DNA of 34,445 bases from a virus. The position numbers and the translations under genes are program-made. Every line of letters starts with the position of its first letter. Positions within the stretch are counted from its first letter, which is position 1. The stretch covers positions 1 through 34,445 of IMG/VR virus record IMGVR_UViG_3300042452_000909; one strand, given 5' to 3'. The notes below the pieces were generated by a model. It ran no database searches and was not told the origin of the DNA. It saw nothing but the letters and a program-made list of their open reading frames with translations. Of this stretch, positions 22,451-28,874 are shown in pieces.

Positions 22451-22965
22451 TTGTGTGCCTCCAAGTTCAGGGATACCGGGACTCCGAAGAACTGGATTTC
22501 CGAACAGTCTTGGAACATCCCGAACGATGCGACTCTCTTGATCTCGAAGAATCCGGCCTGCTCAAGCAGCTGCTCAAGCGTTTCCTGCACGAACCCGGCT
22601 CTGTGAATGTCGTGCTCGTCGACCTGTCCGCCGTAGATCAACTTGAGCAGGTGATGAACTCCGACGGTCGAGAGGTACGGAGAGTCAAGCATCCTCGCAA
22701 CGGTTCCGATATCCGGCACCGCGACGCATAGCTTTCCGTTCGGCTTGAGGACGCGATGCCATTCCGCAAGAGCCTTTACGACACCTTGCCACGGCAGGTG
22801 TTCAAGCACATGCGATGCGTACACCTCTGCGACGCTGTTATCCGCGACCCACGAAAGGTTCGCGGCATCCGCGACGAAATCGACATGCGGTCCCTGCTGG
22901 ATGTTGACGATCTGCCATCCCTGCCGGACCTGCTTGCCGCCGATGTGAAACCTGACCTCTTCCAT
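22447..22965 (-). CDS. Class I SAM-dependent methyltransferase (Methyltransf_11-like), 172 aa
   Basis: It starts at ATG 22965-22963 and has no ribosome site (see the promoter entry). Residues about 18-110 contain the half of the fold after motif I: VDFVADAANLSWV, SVAEVYASHVLEHLPWQGVV and WHRVLKPNGKLCVAVPD. The SHVLEH line marks the Methyltransf_11 family, which acts on small molecules, sugars or lipids. The DNA-methylase motifs (NPPY-type or PCQ) are absent. The N-terminus is short, with only a WQIVNIQ strand before the acidic D of motif II. Leading the ParB-TET-glycosyltransferase operon, it may methylate the added sugar. It could instead modify a precursor. Confidence 0.75.
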   Translation of the reverse strand: MEEVRFHIGGKQVRQGWQIVNIQQGPHVDFVADAANLSWVADNSVAEVYASHVLEHLPWQGVVKALAEWHRVLKPNGKLCVAVPDIGTVARMLDSPYLSTVGVHHLLKLIYGGQVDEHDIHRAGFVQETLEQLLEQAGFFEIKRVASFGMFQDCSEIQFFGVPVSLNLEAHK

Positions 22966-22972
22966 ACAACGG

Positions 22973-23002
22973 ATGCTACACCGTTTGCCTACCCGTTGCC
23001 AA
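22973..23002 (-). promoter_or_regulatory. Candidate promoter of the hypermodification island
   Basis: On the minus strand TTGGCA (23002-22997) and TAGCAT (22978-22973) are separated by 18 bases, a fair sigma-70-type pair. The -10 ends 7 bases before the methyltransferase ATG, so transcription would begin at or next to the start codon and give a leaderless message. The gene has no visible Shine-Dalgarno sequence, which supports this reading. Confidence 0.5.
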
Positions 23003-23459
23003 GTATGGCCTGAACCCTGCCCAGCGAGAGGATTCCGATGGAGACGAGGTAGTTCATTCCGGCGATTGTCCTCGGATCATCGCTGACGACTTCCTGTGCC
23101 GCAAGAGCGGAGCGATAGAAGGATTGCACGACGGCATCCGCCTCGCGTGCAGTTTCGATCGAGGCGAGTTCCGCATCCGTGAATCTCGACAGGAATTCAA
23201 GCGCGGTCCAATTCTTCCGCAGTTCGTCGGCCGTCAGCGGACGCACGAGCCACGCTCGGGTCACGCGATCGGACGCGACCACGAAGTACGGCTCGACCGC
23301 CTGCGTTTCGATGTCGTGCGGAGGTACCTGATCGGTAACCACCCTGCGATACGCGTCGGCTTTCGGATTGCCGGTCGCCACCCAAGACGCATGCATCGCC
23401 GGATCGATATCGACGATCCTTGCGACAGCACCTGCTTCAACTATCGCGTACTCGGCCAT
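22989..23459 (-). CDS. Tail-fibre-associated small protein, 156 aa
   Basis: It starts at ATG 23459-23457, overlapping the LamG gene stop by one base. N-terminal part: AEYAIVEAGAVARIVDID and a beta-rich region to about residue 75. C-terminal part: ELRKNWTALEFLSRFTDAEL, then IETAREADAVVQSFYRSAL and GMNYLVSIGILS, a helical module frequently encoded after tail fibre genes in many phages. It could be a fibre chaperone or fibre-bound subunit. Confidence 0.65.
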   Translation of the reverse strand: MAEYAIVEAGAVARIVDIDPAMHASWVATGNPKADAYRRVVTDQVPPHDIETQAVEPYFVVASDRVTRAWLVRPLTADELRKNWTALEFLSRFTDAELASIETAREADAVVQSFYRSALAAQEVVSDDPRTIAGMNYLVSIGILSLGRVQAILGNG

Positions 23460-24115
23460 CAGCCGTATCTCCTCGGATGCACAAACACGGTCGGGCCACC
23501 GGCCGAGGTCATGTCTCCGTTGCAGGTGTCTTGTGCCTCACGAACCAACGGCACATATGAGATCAGGGAATCTGGCCTCACACTAGTCGGCTTAGCACCT
23601 TGCGACAAAGACTTGATTTCATCGGCACTTAGCGCGACATCCCACACTCCGACTTCAGCCAGTTTGCCGTTGTAGAAGTTTGAGAGCGAGTAGGTTCCAC
23701 CTGAGCCTGTGGCAAGTATCAGGTTGTCGAAGTTCGAGGCTCCACGGGTGCCACCTGCGTCAGTTCCCGCAACTCCGTCGATGTATGCCAGACGGCTCGT
23801 AGTCGAGAAGAACACCGCACAGGTGTGGTACCAAGTGTTCGCTGCCATAGCACTGCCAGAGGAAGAACTAGAGATTCCGTTGTTCACATTGGCACGGGCG
23901 ACTACGTTACCGGTGCTGTTGTGTCCTAAGTGAACTGAACTGTTGCCGACAGTGCCGGAGGATCCGCCGATCGGCTCTGACGCAAGTTGCACGAATACGC
24001 GGTTGAGATTCACTGCGTCCGATCTCGCCCAGCACGCCAGCGTGAGAGGAACGCTGACCGTATATGGTTGAGCCCGTTCCATCGAGTCGTTGCTGCCATC
24101 GAAGTCGTAAGCCAT
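23459..24115 (-). CDS. LamG/concanavalin-A-like tail lectin, 218 aa
   Basis: The start is ATG 24115-24113 (MAYDFDGSNDSMER), overlapping the fibre stop as TAATG. The sequence follows the LamG/concanavalin plan: 'yDFDGsND' at the start, PLTLACWARSD near residue 22, NTWYHTCAVFFSTTSRLAYI near 90 and the final GKLAEVGVWDVALSADEIKSL line, which is the signature end of laminin-G-like jelly rolls in phages. The end (DTCNGDMTSAGGPTVF) is short. It is likely to bind host-surface glycans together with the fibre. Confidence 0.82.
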   Translation of the reverse strand: MAYDFDGSNDSMERAQPYTVSVPLTLACWARSDAVNLNRVFVQLASEPIGGSSGTVGNSSVHLGHNSTGNVVARANVNNGISSSSSGSAMAANTWYHTCAVFFSTTSRLAYIDGVAGTDAGGTRGASNFDNLILATGSGGTYSLSNFYNGKLAEVGVWDVALSADEIKSLSQGAKPTSVRPDSLISYVPLVREAQDTCNGDMTSAGGPTVFVHPRRYG

Positions 24116-26016
24116 TATGTTGCGTCCCTGATTTCGACCGCGACGAGACAAGCATCATTCGTCAGAGCGTCACTGGCTGCGGTCGCGTCACGCGAGATGC
24201 GGATCCGGTAGAAGTCGCCCGCAACGAGAGAGTCAAGCGCAGCGGTTCCGGTCAGCGTGATCTCCGTGATGACCGGCACGCCGGCGGTCCCGCTGGCTGC
24301 AGCCGTCGCAGTCACGGTGTTCGAGAATGCATCGGCGTCGAGATCGGTCGTCGTGTCGATGCGCTGGAACTGCACACCCCACACGACTGCGTCGGTATTC
24401 GTGACGGTGTCCGCTGTCCAAGCCAGACGAACCTTCAGTCCGCTCGTGGTCACGGCACCTTCCGGGAGCAGGCCACAGAACACGGCCGCCTCGACTGCCG
24501 TCGGATCGAAGTCCAGTACCGGCACACCGCTCGAACGAGTGTCGAATGTCGCGTAGTCGCTGGTCTGCGGCATGTTGTCCAGTGGCGTAAACGACGCGTA
24601 TGTCTTGGTGCCTCCGCCGCTTACTCCGGGCGGAGCAGCCCAAGTCATGTCTCCTCTCAGGAATGTCGAGGTGCTGGCCGAGCCGGATGTGCCGACCTCC
24701 GTCGCGGCAATCGTTCCGATCGACACAGCACCTCCGGCAGATGTCTGCTTGAGAAACTGAGCCGTCCCTCCGGTCGCTGAGATGTCCGCCGCAAGACCGC
24801 CGCGCGCGAGAGCCAGCGTCCCGGAGTTGATGTCCGATGCGGCATGATTGTGAGTCGGGAGGTCGGTGGTGGCGAGCACCGCGACACTGACTGCCGCACC
24901 GGCAGCGGTCTGCTTGAGAACACGACCGGCTCCTCCCGTAGTTGAGATGTCTGCGGCGAGACCGCCACGCGCGAGTGCGAGCGTGCCGCTGACGATGTCG
25001 CTTGCAGGATGCTGGTGCAGCAGGTCTGCCGCTCCGACCTCGCTGGCCGCCAGCGCGTTTACCGTGATGGCAGCGCCTGCCGCTGTCTGCCGAAGCACGC
25101 TGAACGATCCGCCGGTGGTAGACAGGTTCGCCGCAAGACCACCAATCGACAATGCGAGCGTGCCGCTGGTGATGTTGCTGGCCACATGATTGTGGGTGGG
25201 CAGGTCCGTGGCCGCGATGCCTGCGATCGAGACCGCTGCGCCTGCTGATGTCTGCCTGAGGAATCCCGGTCCTGTCGTGCTGATGTCCGCAGCCAGTCCG
25301 CCGCGAGCCAGAGCGAGCGTGCCAGCTTGCACATCACTGGCGTTATGCGTGTGGCTGCCGAGCGCGATGGTGTAGTTCCCGTTCGCTCCGGCATCGGTGG
25401 CGACAAGACCGGTTCCGATCGTGAGAACTCGTTCGCTGTCGAGACTGGCATTCGTGCCGAGGACGAGGTACGACGCGTTTGTCGGCGCTCCGCCACCGCC
25501 TCCGGTCGTCGACCAAGTCAGGTCGCCACGGAGATAGGTGTCGGTTCCGGGCGTACCGCTCGTGCCGAGTTCGGTGGCCGCGATCGCGCTGACCGATACA
25601 GCTCCGCCTGCGGATGTCTGCTTGAGGAACTGTCTCGTGCCGCCTGTCGTCGAGATGTCAGCCGCGAGACCGCCGCGAGCGAGAGCCAAAGTCCCGCTCG
25701 TGATGTTGCTGGCTGCGTGAGTATGCGTCGCGAGCGCGATGGTCAGGTCGCCGCCGGCACCGGCATCCGTGGATGCCAGTCCGGTGCCGATGACGAGAAC
25801 GCGCTCGGACGACAGTCCGGTGTGCGTACCGAGAACGAGGTAGGACGCGTTCGTCGGCGCTCCGCCGCTTCCGCCGCCCGAAACCTCGATGCCTCCGGTC
25901 GATGTGCCATCGCCGATGTAGAGTTTGCTGGTGTCCGTGATCCACAACGGTTCGCCTGCCGCCGGAGTGACGGCGGAGCGTTGCGCATCTGTGCCACGGC
26001 GGAACTGGAGCGGCAT
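24115..26016 (-). CDS. Tail fibre protein with five internal repeats, 633 aa
   Basis: It starts at ATG 26016-26014. Residues 1-42 (MPLQFRRGTDAQRSAV, then EPLWITDTSKLYIGDGTSTGG) match the N-terminal cap of many phage fibres and major tropism determinants. Five units of about 55 residues follow at about 98, 222, 275, 334 and 388, each with H-x-H, SGTLALARGGLAADIS, LKQTSAGGAVS and IAATEL. Two APTNASYLVLGT blocks (53, 177) and two LRGD-TW lines (162, 453) mark larger duplications. From about 470 a non-repetitive C-terminal beta domain begins (TYASFTPLDNMPQTSDYATF, later GDFYRIRISRDATA). It is expected to trimerise and reach the receptor. Confidence 0.85.
   Translation of the reverse strand: MPLQFRRGTDAQRSAVTPAAGEPLWITDTSKLYIGDGTSTGGIEVSGGGSGGAPTNASYLVLGTHTGLSSERVLVIGTGLASTDAGAGGDLTIALATHTHAASNITSGTLALARGGLAADISTTGGTRQFLKQTSAGGAVSVSAIAATELGTSGTPGTDTYLRGDLTWSTTGGGGGAPTNASYLVLGTNASLDSERVLTIGTGLVATDAGANGNYTIALGSHTHNASDVQAGTLALARGGLAADISTTGPGFLRQTSAGAAVSIAGIAATDLPTHNHVASNITSGTLALSIGGLAANLSTTGGSFSVLRQTAAGAAITVNALAASEVGAADLLHQHPASDIVSGTLALARGGLAADISTTGGAGRVLKQTAAGAAVSVAVLATTDLPTHNHAASDINSGTLALARGGLAADISATGGTAQFLKQTSAGGAVSIGTIAATEVGTSGSASTSTFLRGDMTWAAPPGVSGGGTKTYASFTPLDNMPQTSDYATFDTRSSGVPVLDFDPTAVEAAVFCGLLPEGAVTTSGLKVRLAWTADTVTNTDAVVWGVQFQRIDTTTDLDADAFSNTVTATAAASGTAGVPVITEITLTGTAALDSLVAGDFYRIRISRDATAASDALTNDACLVAVEIRDAT
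24694..25725 (-). repeat. Coding repeats of the tail fibre
   Basis: Five diverged units, about 160 bases each on average, encode the SGTLALARGGLAADIS module. Spacing is uneven: the gap between the first two units contains a second copy of the APTNASYLVLGT block. The units are similar enough for recombination to add or drop copies, which would change fibre length. Confidence 0.7.
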
Positions 26017-26022
26017 GACTCG

Positions 26023-26028
26023 ATCCTA
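26023..26028 (-). promoter_or_regulatory. Candidate -10 (TAGGAT) six bases before the tail fibre start
   Basis: TAGGAT ends 6 bases upstream of the fibre ATG, the spacing of leaderless promoters. The same bases (AGGA) could also act as a ribosome site, so this site is ambiguous. It overlaps the end of the upstream gene (stop at 26026). Confidence 0.25.
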
Positions 26029-26235
26029 CCCGAAGTCAAGTGGGAGTCTTGACGGAGCGGTGATCGTGCCTCCGTCGAGCGAGATGATGGTCGTCGGATT
26101 CGTGAGCGTGCCGAAGTCGATCCCGAGACCAGTGATGCCGTACGGCAGGGCACGACCTGCCTCGGACATCAGGAGCAGGTAGTCCGGGGCAAGGATCGTT
26201 TCCGCTTCACCGAATGTCGGCGGGAACCGTTTCAT
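26026..26235 (-). CDS. Hypothetical small protein before the tail fibre, 69 aa
   Basis: It starts at ATG 26235-26233 with GGGGAAGCG upstream. The sequence (MKRFPPTFGEAETILAPDYL, then ALPYGITGLGIDFGT) contains no membrane segment and ends in a Thr/Ile-rich stretch. It overlaps the end of the upstream membrane/lipoprotein frame by 29 bases. Function unknown; a small structural or fibre-related protein is possible. Confidence 0.55.
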   Translation of the reverse strand: MKRFPPTFGEAETILAPDYLLLMSEAGRALPYGITGLGIDFGTLTNPTTIISLDGGTITAPSRLPLDFG

Positions 26236-26554
26236 CGCTTCCCCAATCGTAGTCGGCGATGGTCCATCCCCTCAGTCCGGCAGCTTCGTGCCAGCCGAGG
26301 TCGATGAACTGGCCGGTCCGCTCGTCGAAGACGGCTAGGCGGACCTGTCCCTTGGCCTCAAGGACCATCCTCGGCTCGCCGGGTGGCGCTATCGGCGGCA
26401 GGCTTTCGCAGCCGGTCGATAGCACGGCGGATGCGGTCACGATGACGGCTACCGGCCACCACCCGAACGCTCGGATCCATAGCCCGATCGAGTAAAGCAA
26501 CGACCACAGCGGCAAGGATGCCGCCCAAGAGTACAGCGAGTTCGGCCACCTCAC
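26207..26554 (-). CDS. Putative lipoprotein or membrane protein (o-spanin-like), up to 115 aa
   Basis: The longest frame starts at GTG 26554-26552, overlapping the upstream stop as GTGA. It contains a long hydrophobic region and then a lipobox LSTGC around residue 49, followed by a Pro-rich stretch (ESLPPIAPPGEPR) and a beta-rich domain. A lipobox that late suggests that the real start is internal, perhaps at TTG about 30 codons downstream, so that a second frame (26549-26358) would overlap it. Overlapping membrane protein plus Pro-rich lipoprotein is the Rz/Rz1 arrangement. The start is unresolved. Confidence 0.5.
   Translation of the reverse strand: MRWPNSLYSWAASLPLWSLLYSIGLWIRAFGWWPVAVIVTASAVLSTGCESLPPIAPPGEPRMVLEAKGQVRLAVFDERTGQFIDLGWHEAAGLRGWTIADYDWGSDETVPADIR
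26358..26549 (-). CDS. Putative small membrane protein overlapping the lipoprotein frame, 63 aa
   Basis: It starts at GTG 26549-26547, with GGAGAAGCA upstream. One transmembrane helix at about residues 4-20 (LAVLLGGILAAVVVALL) is followed by an Arg-rich helical tail (RHRDRIRRAIDRLRK). It lies in a different frame inside the first half of the lipoprotein frame. Membrane anchor plus charged periplasmic helix would suit an inner-membrane spanin, although it is short for one. Either this or the overlapping frame may be the only true gene. Confidence 0.4.
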   Translation of the reverse strand: MAELAVLLGGILAAVVVALLDRAMDPSVRVVAGSRHRDRIRRAIDRLRKPAADSATRRAEDGP

Positions 26555-26757
26555 TGCTTCTCCGTCGTTCCGGGCAGGCCAGTTACCTTCGCATCCTTCG
26601 CGAAGAGCAGGCCGGCTCCCGCGACGATCGCAGCGGTCAGGGCAGCGATGTCCGGCTCAGTGGCGGGATCGCCGTCGATGACAGCTCTCACGAAACCTGC
26701 GACCGCAGTCACGATCGCGATGATTCCGAGGGATGTAGTTCGCCAAGATCGATTCAT
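26551..26757 (-). CDS. Holin-like small membrane protein, 68 aa
   Basis: It starts at ATG 26757-26755, overlapping the upstream gene by ATGA. Two hydrophobic helices: about 9-26 (LGIIAIVTAVAGFVRAVI) and about 38-53 (IAALTAAIVAGAGLLFAKD). The ending LLFAKDAKVTG is a frequent end of small phage holin-like proteins. It sits in a run of membrane proteins. Role in lysis is inferred. Confidence 0.65.
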   Translation of the reverse strand: MNRSWRTTSLGIIAIVTAVAGFVRAVIDGDPATEPDIAALTAAIVAGAGLLFAKDAKVTGLPGTTEKQ

Positions 26758-27029
26758 GACATGTCCTCCGTGGTCTTGTGTTCCTGTCGATGCAGTCCGC
26801 CGACCGAGTACGACAGCCGGCTGAGTTCGGCACGGACCTGCGACATGCCGAGTTCGAGTTGCCGGATGCGATGCTCGACAAGCTCGCGATCCTTGCGGAT
26901 CTCAGTCGAGAGCAGGTCGATGCGCGATTCGAGCTTGTTGAGCTTTGAGGTGACGGCCACGACGAACCCCACAAGCGTGAAGAACATCGTCACGATTTGA
27001 ATGAGGGTGGGCAGCCATTCCATGATCAC
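26754..27029 (-). CDS. Membrane-anchored coiled-coil protein (lysis region), 91 aa
   Basis: It starts at GTG 27029-27027, in a GTGA overlap with the fibronectin-like gene; an ATG two codons later is an alternative. One membrane helix is at about residues 8-26 (LIQIVTMFFTLVGFVVAV). The rest, about 30-80, is a charged coiled coil (LNKLESRIDLLSTEIRKDRE). This is the shape of BhlA/UviB-type holin-like and of spanin-like proteins. Confidence 0.65.
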   Translation of the reverse strand: MIMEWLPTLIQIVTMFFTLVGFVVAVTSKLNKLESRIDLLSTEIRKDRELVEHRIRQLELGMSQVRAELSRLSYSVGGLHRQEHKTTEDMS

Positions 27030-27343
27030 GGCACCTGTGCTGTAACTGCTTCCGTCCAGAGGCCGAAACCGACCGGACTCTCTCGCCTCAATCGTACTTC
27101 ATAGGTGGCAGCAGTCAGGCCGGTCACGAATGCGGTCGTGACCGATGCCGTGACGGTGACGACCGTTTCGCCTGCAGGTTTGTTGGTCGAATCCCGATAG
27201 CCGATCTGAACGGTCTCCGGCGCTTGAGCTCCGTCCGGACCGTTCCGCCAATTCAGGGACAGAGTTCCGCCGCCTGCCCACACGGCCGACAGATCGTACG
27301 ACGGGAACGGCAGGGTATGAGCCTTGAAGTAACGCATCGCCAT
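27026..27343 (-). CDS. Fibronectin type III domain protein, 105 aa
   Basis: It starts at ATG 27343-27341; there is a second ATG two codons later. The last 80 residues are an FN3-like sandwich: LSAVWAGGGTLSLNW at the start, PETVQIGYRDSTNK in the middle, VTTAFVTGLTAATYEVRLRR near the end, with the typical 'GL.p.t.Y.vrvr' line. FN3 domains occur in phage tails and may attach to surface sugars. Being upstream of holin-like genes, it may be a virion or a lysis-related protein. No enzyme is fused. Confidence 0.7.
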   Translation of the reverse strand: MAMRYFKAHTLPFPSYDLSAVWAGGGTLSLNWRNGPDGAQAPETVQIGYRDSTNKPAGETVVTVTASVTTAFVTGLTAATYEVRLRRESPVGFGLWTEAVTAQVP

Positions 27344-27349
27344 TCCGCG

Positions 27350-27355
27350 ATCATA
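27350..27355 (-). promoter_or_regulatory. Candidate -10 (TATGAT) six bases before the FN3 gene
   Basis: TATGAT, one base from consensus, ends 6 bases upstream of ATG 27343, and no Shine-Dalgarno is visible. This suggests a leaderless start and a promoter for the lysis and fibre genes. No clear -35. The upstream gap also contains an imperfect GAGGGT/ACCCTC hairpin after the RusA stop. Confidence 0.4.
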
Positions 27356-27388
27356 CCCGAGGGTCGGTGCGCTCCGGCTCCCTTACCC

Positions 27389-27751
27389 TCAGGCCGATGC
27401 CGGAGGTGCGACCGTGATCTCAACTCTCTGCCGCTCACGATCGTAACCGATGGCGACCGGCATGTGAATCATGTCGCAGTCGTCGCGGATCAGGCCGGAA
27501 TCGACGATGCCGTCGAACGCTGCCTTCATAGACGCGAGCAGGTTATCTCGGTCCCGCAGGCGCTTGTCCCGGAAGTAGAATCGGCAGGTCACTACAAGTT
27601 CATGCGGCACGACCCATCCGTGCGGTCTGGCCTGTATCGCCGCGACCTCCGCCCATCTCCTGTAGTTCCGGACGGCTCTGGCTTTGCGAGCCCAGTGGTT
27701 CCGTCCGTTCGGCGATAGTTCTTTGGGCGGTAGCGGGAGGCTGATGTTCAC
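27389..27751 (-). CDS. rusA: RusA-like Holliday junction resolvase, 120 aa
   Basis: The start is GTG 27751-27749, overlapping the upstream stop as GTGA and giving 120 aa, the length of E. coli RusA. The N-terminus (LPLPPKELSPNGRNHW) is the family's P-P-K/S-x-N opening. The catalytic region RDRDNLLASMKAAFDGIVDSG has D67, D69, N70 and K76. A further acidic pair, D90/D91, is in LIRDDCDM. Active-site residues are all present. It resolves branched DNA formed by the ERF-type annealing encoded upstream. It is the last gene of the replication and recombination block. Confidence 0.85.
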   Translation of the reverse strand: MNISLPLPPKELSPNGRNHWARKARAVRNYRRWAEVAAIQARPHGWVVPHELVVTCRFYFRDKRLRDRDNLLASMKAAFDGIVDSGLIRDDCDMIHMPVAIGYDRERQRVEITVAPPASA

Positions 27752-28101
27752 CACGCGAAGCTCCCTTGCGCGTCGTCCTCGTCCTCTGGCTCGTCCGTGA
27801 CCGGTAGCCGGGCACGGGCATCCCGGCACCGGACGAAGTCACAGGCGACCGCCACGACCGCCTCGACGACATTCGGTCCGTCGCCTCCGACCTCGTTATC
27901 GAGCAGTTCGGTTCCTGCGACGACGACGGTCGCAGTTCCGACTCTCACGATCCTGACCTCTCCGGTCTTGTCGACCAGCGCTCCGATGATCTGGAGCGTG
28001 ACGGCCAACTCGCCTCCGGTTACGGGACGGAGGTCAAGCATCCTCGCCGCAGCGGCAGCGCGGGTCGGATCAGCAGGCTCCTCGTGGTTGCGGAGCAGCA
28101 C
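27748..28101 (-). CDS. Hypothetical protein upstream of RusA, 117 aa
   Basis: It starts at GTG 28101-28099; ATG 28041 is an alternative. It has no ribosome site, and a -10-like TAGAAT lies 6 bases upstream. Val-rich strands in the middle (VRIVRVGTATVVVAGTELL) are followed by a helix with Cys (EAVVAVACDFVRCRDARA) and an acidic tail (DEPEDEDDAQ). It is coupled to RusA by a GTGA overlap. The family is not recognised. Confidence 0.6.
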   Translation of the reverse strand: MLLRNHEEPADPTRAAAAARMLDLRPVTGGELAVTLQIIGALVDKTGEVRIVRVGTATVVVAGTELLDNEVGGDGPNVVEAVVAVACDFVRCRDARARLPVTDEPEDEDDAQGSFAW

Positions 28102-28107
28102 GGCAGG

Positions 28108-28113
28108 ATTCTA
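28108..28113 (-). promoter_or_regulatory. Candidate -10 (TAGAAT) six bases before GTG 28101
   Basis: TAGAAT directly follows the TAG stop of the upstream gene and ends 6 bases before the GTG of the 117-aa gene. There is no Shine-Dalgarno there. It fits the leaderless pattern seen at 22973 and 27350. No -35 is evident. Confidence 0.3.
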
Positions 28114-28416
28114 CTACGGCAGCTTACCTTGCCGTACGGCTGCCTTTAACTCCAGCATGATCATCTGCACGAACATCTCGGCGATGGCGATGCAGGGCAG
28201 GTGACTGGCACAGAGAACCGTTTCCGTGGTGCCGTCGCTGTAGTTGACGACGAAGCCATCGGGTATCCGGTGCACGAGGACGACGATTTCATTGGGCACC
28301 CATTTCCATTCCAGTTGTTTGTAGGCGGGGATGCTCTCGTCCCGGTCCGCCGGCACGCGGAACACGATGTAGCCTGATTCGTCCTTCTGCGGTTCCTGTT
28401 CTTGGACTGCGGTCAT
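28114..28416 (-). CDS. Hypothetical early protein, 100 aa
   Basis: It starts at ATG 28416-28414 behind CTAGGAGAACCAC. The N-terminus is polar (QEQEPQKDESGYIVFRVPAD), then strands (EIVVLVHRIPDGFVVNYSDG) and a helical end (AEMFVQMIMLELKAAVRQ) after CASHLPC. It may be a small alpha/beta protein. No family is recognised. Confidence 0.65.
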   Translation of the reverse strand: MTAVQEQEPQKDESGYIVFRVPADRDESIPAYKQLEWKWVPNEIVVLVHRIPDGFVVNYSDGTTETVLCASHLPCIAIAEMFVQMIMLELKAAVRQGKLP

Positions 28417-28433
28417 GTGGTTCTCCTAGGGAG

Positions 28434-28874
28434 TCATTCCGACGGTATGGTGCTGAAGTTGCTGTGATGGATGTTTACGACGGGACCGAGGTCCGAGGGA
28501 TCGTTTCGGTCTTCCCGACCGGTTTGCCGGGTGTACGGGATGGCCCGGTCCGTGGCATCCCAGTATGCGATGCGGTCAGTCCAAGCCACGACAAGCAGAG
28601 CACGGAGCTTGCGCGTTCGGGCGATCCGCCTGAGGTTCGTGTACTTCTCAGCGCAGAGCATGAAGGTCGTGTACCTCGTCGACGAGATGGTCCGACACTT
28701 GATCTCGACGATCGCGGCAGTTCCGGCGTTATCGGCCAGTTCCCCGTCATAGCCGCAGAGTGGCGGCATCTCGGTAGCCGTCATGCCGAAGTGTCTTGCG
28801 ACGAGCTTGAGGATCGCGGACTGCCGATTCCGGTCGGCTGCGGTCTCGTAGATCCGGCGTGTATTTGCGTTCAC
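28434..28874 (-). CDS. PD-(D/E)xK nuclease-like protein, 146 aa
   Basis: The start is GTG 28874-28872, a GTGA overlap with the upstream gene. The core looks like a restriction-endonuclease fold: a helix with a Glu/Arg line near residue 10-25, then CGYDGEL with D43, and AIVEIKCRT with E57 and K59 as the E-x-K strand. The spacing between D43 and E57 is normal for the superfamily. The following helix (FMLCAEKYTNLRRIARTRK) and strand (LRALLVVAWTDRIAYWD) complete the core. It is probably an early DNA-processing nuclease acting with RusA and ERF. Exact family unknown. Confidence 0.65.
   Translation of the reverse strand: MNANTRRIYETAADRNRQSAILKLVARHFGMTATEMPPLCGYDGELADNAGTAAIVEIKCRTISSTRYTTFMLCAEKYTNLRRIARTRKLRALLVVAWTDRIAYWDATDRAIPYTRQTGREDRNDPSDLGPVVNIHHSNFSTIPSE

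Noticed and set aside
24694-25725. CRISPR-like periodic repeats
   Set aside because: The repeats are coding, diverged and about 160 bases long; they belong to the tail fibre and have no spacer structure.
27176-27200. Second tRNA-like T-loop sequence (ggtcgaatcc)
   Set aside because: It is within the FN3 gene, and no cloverleaf can be built.
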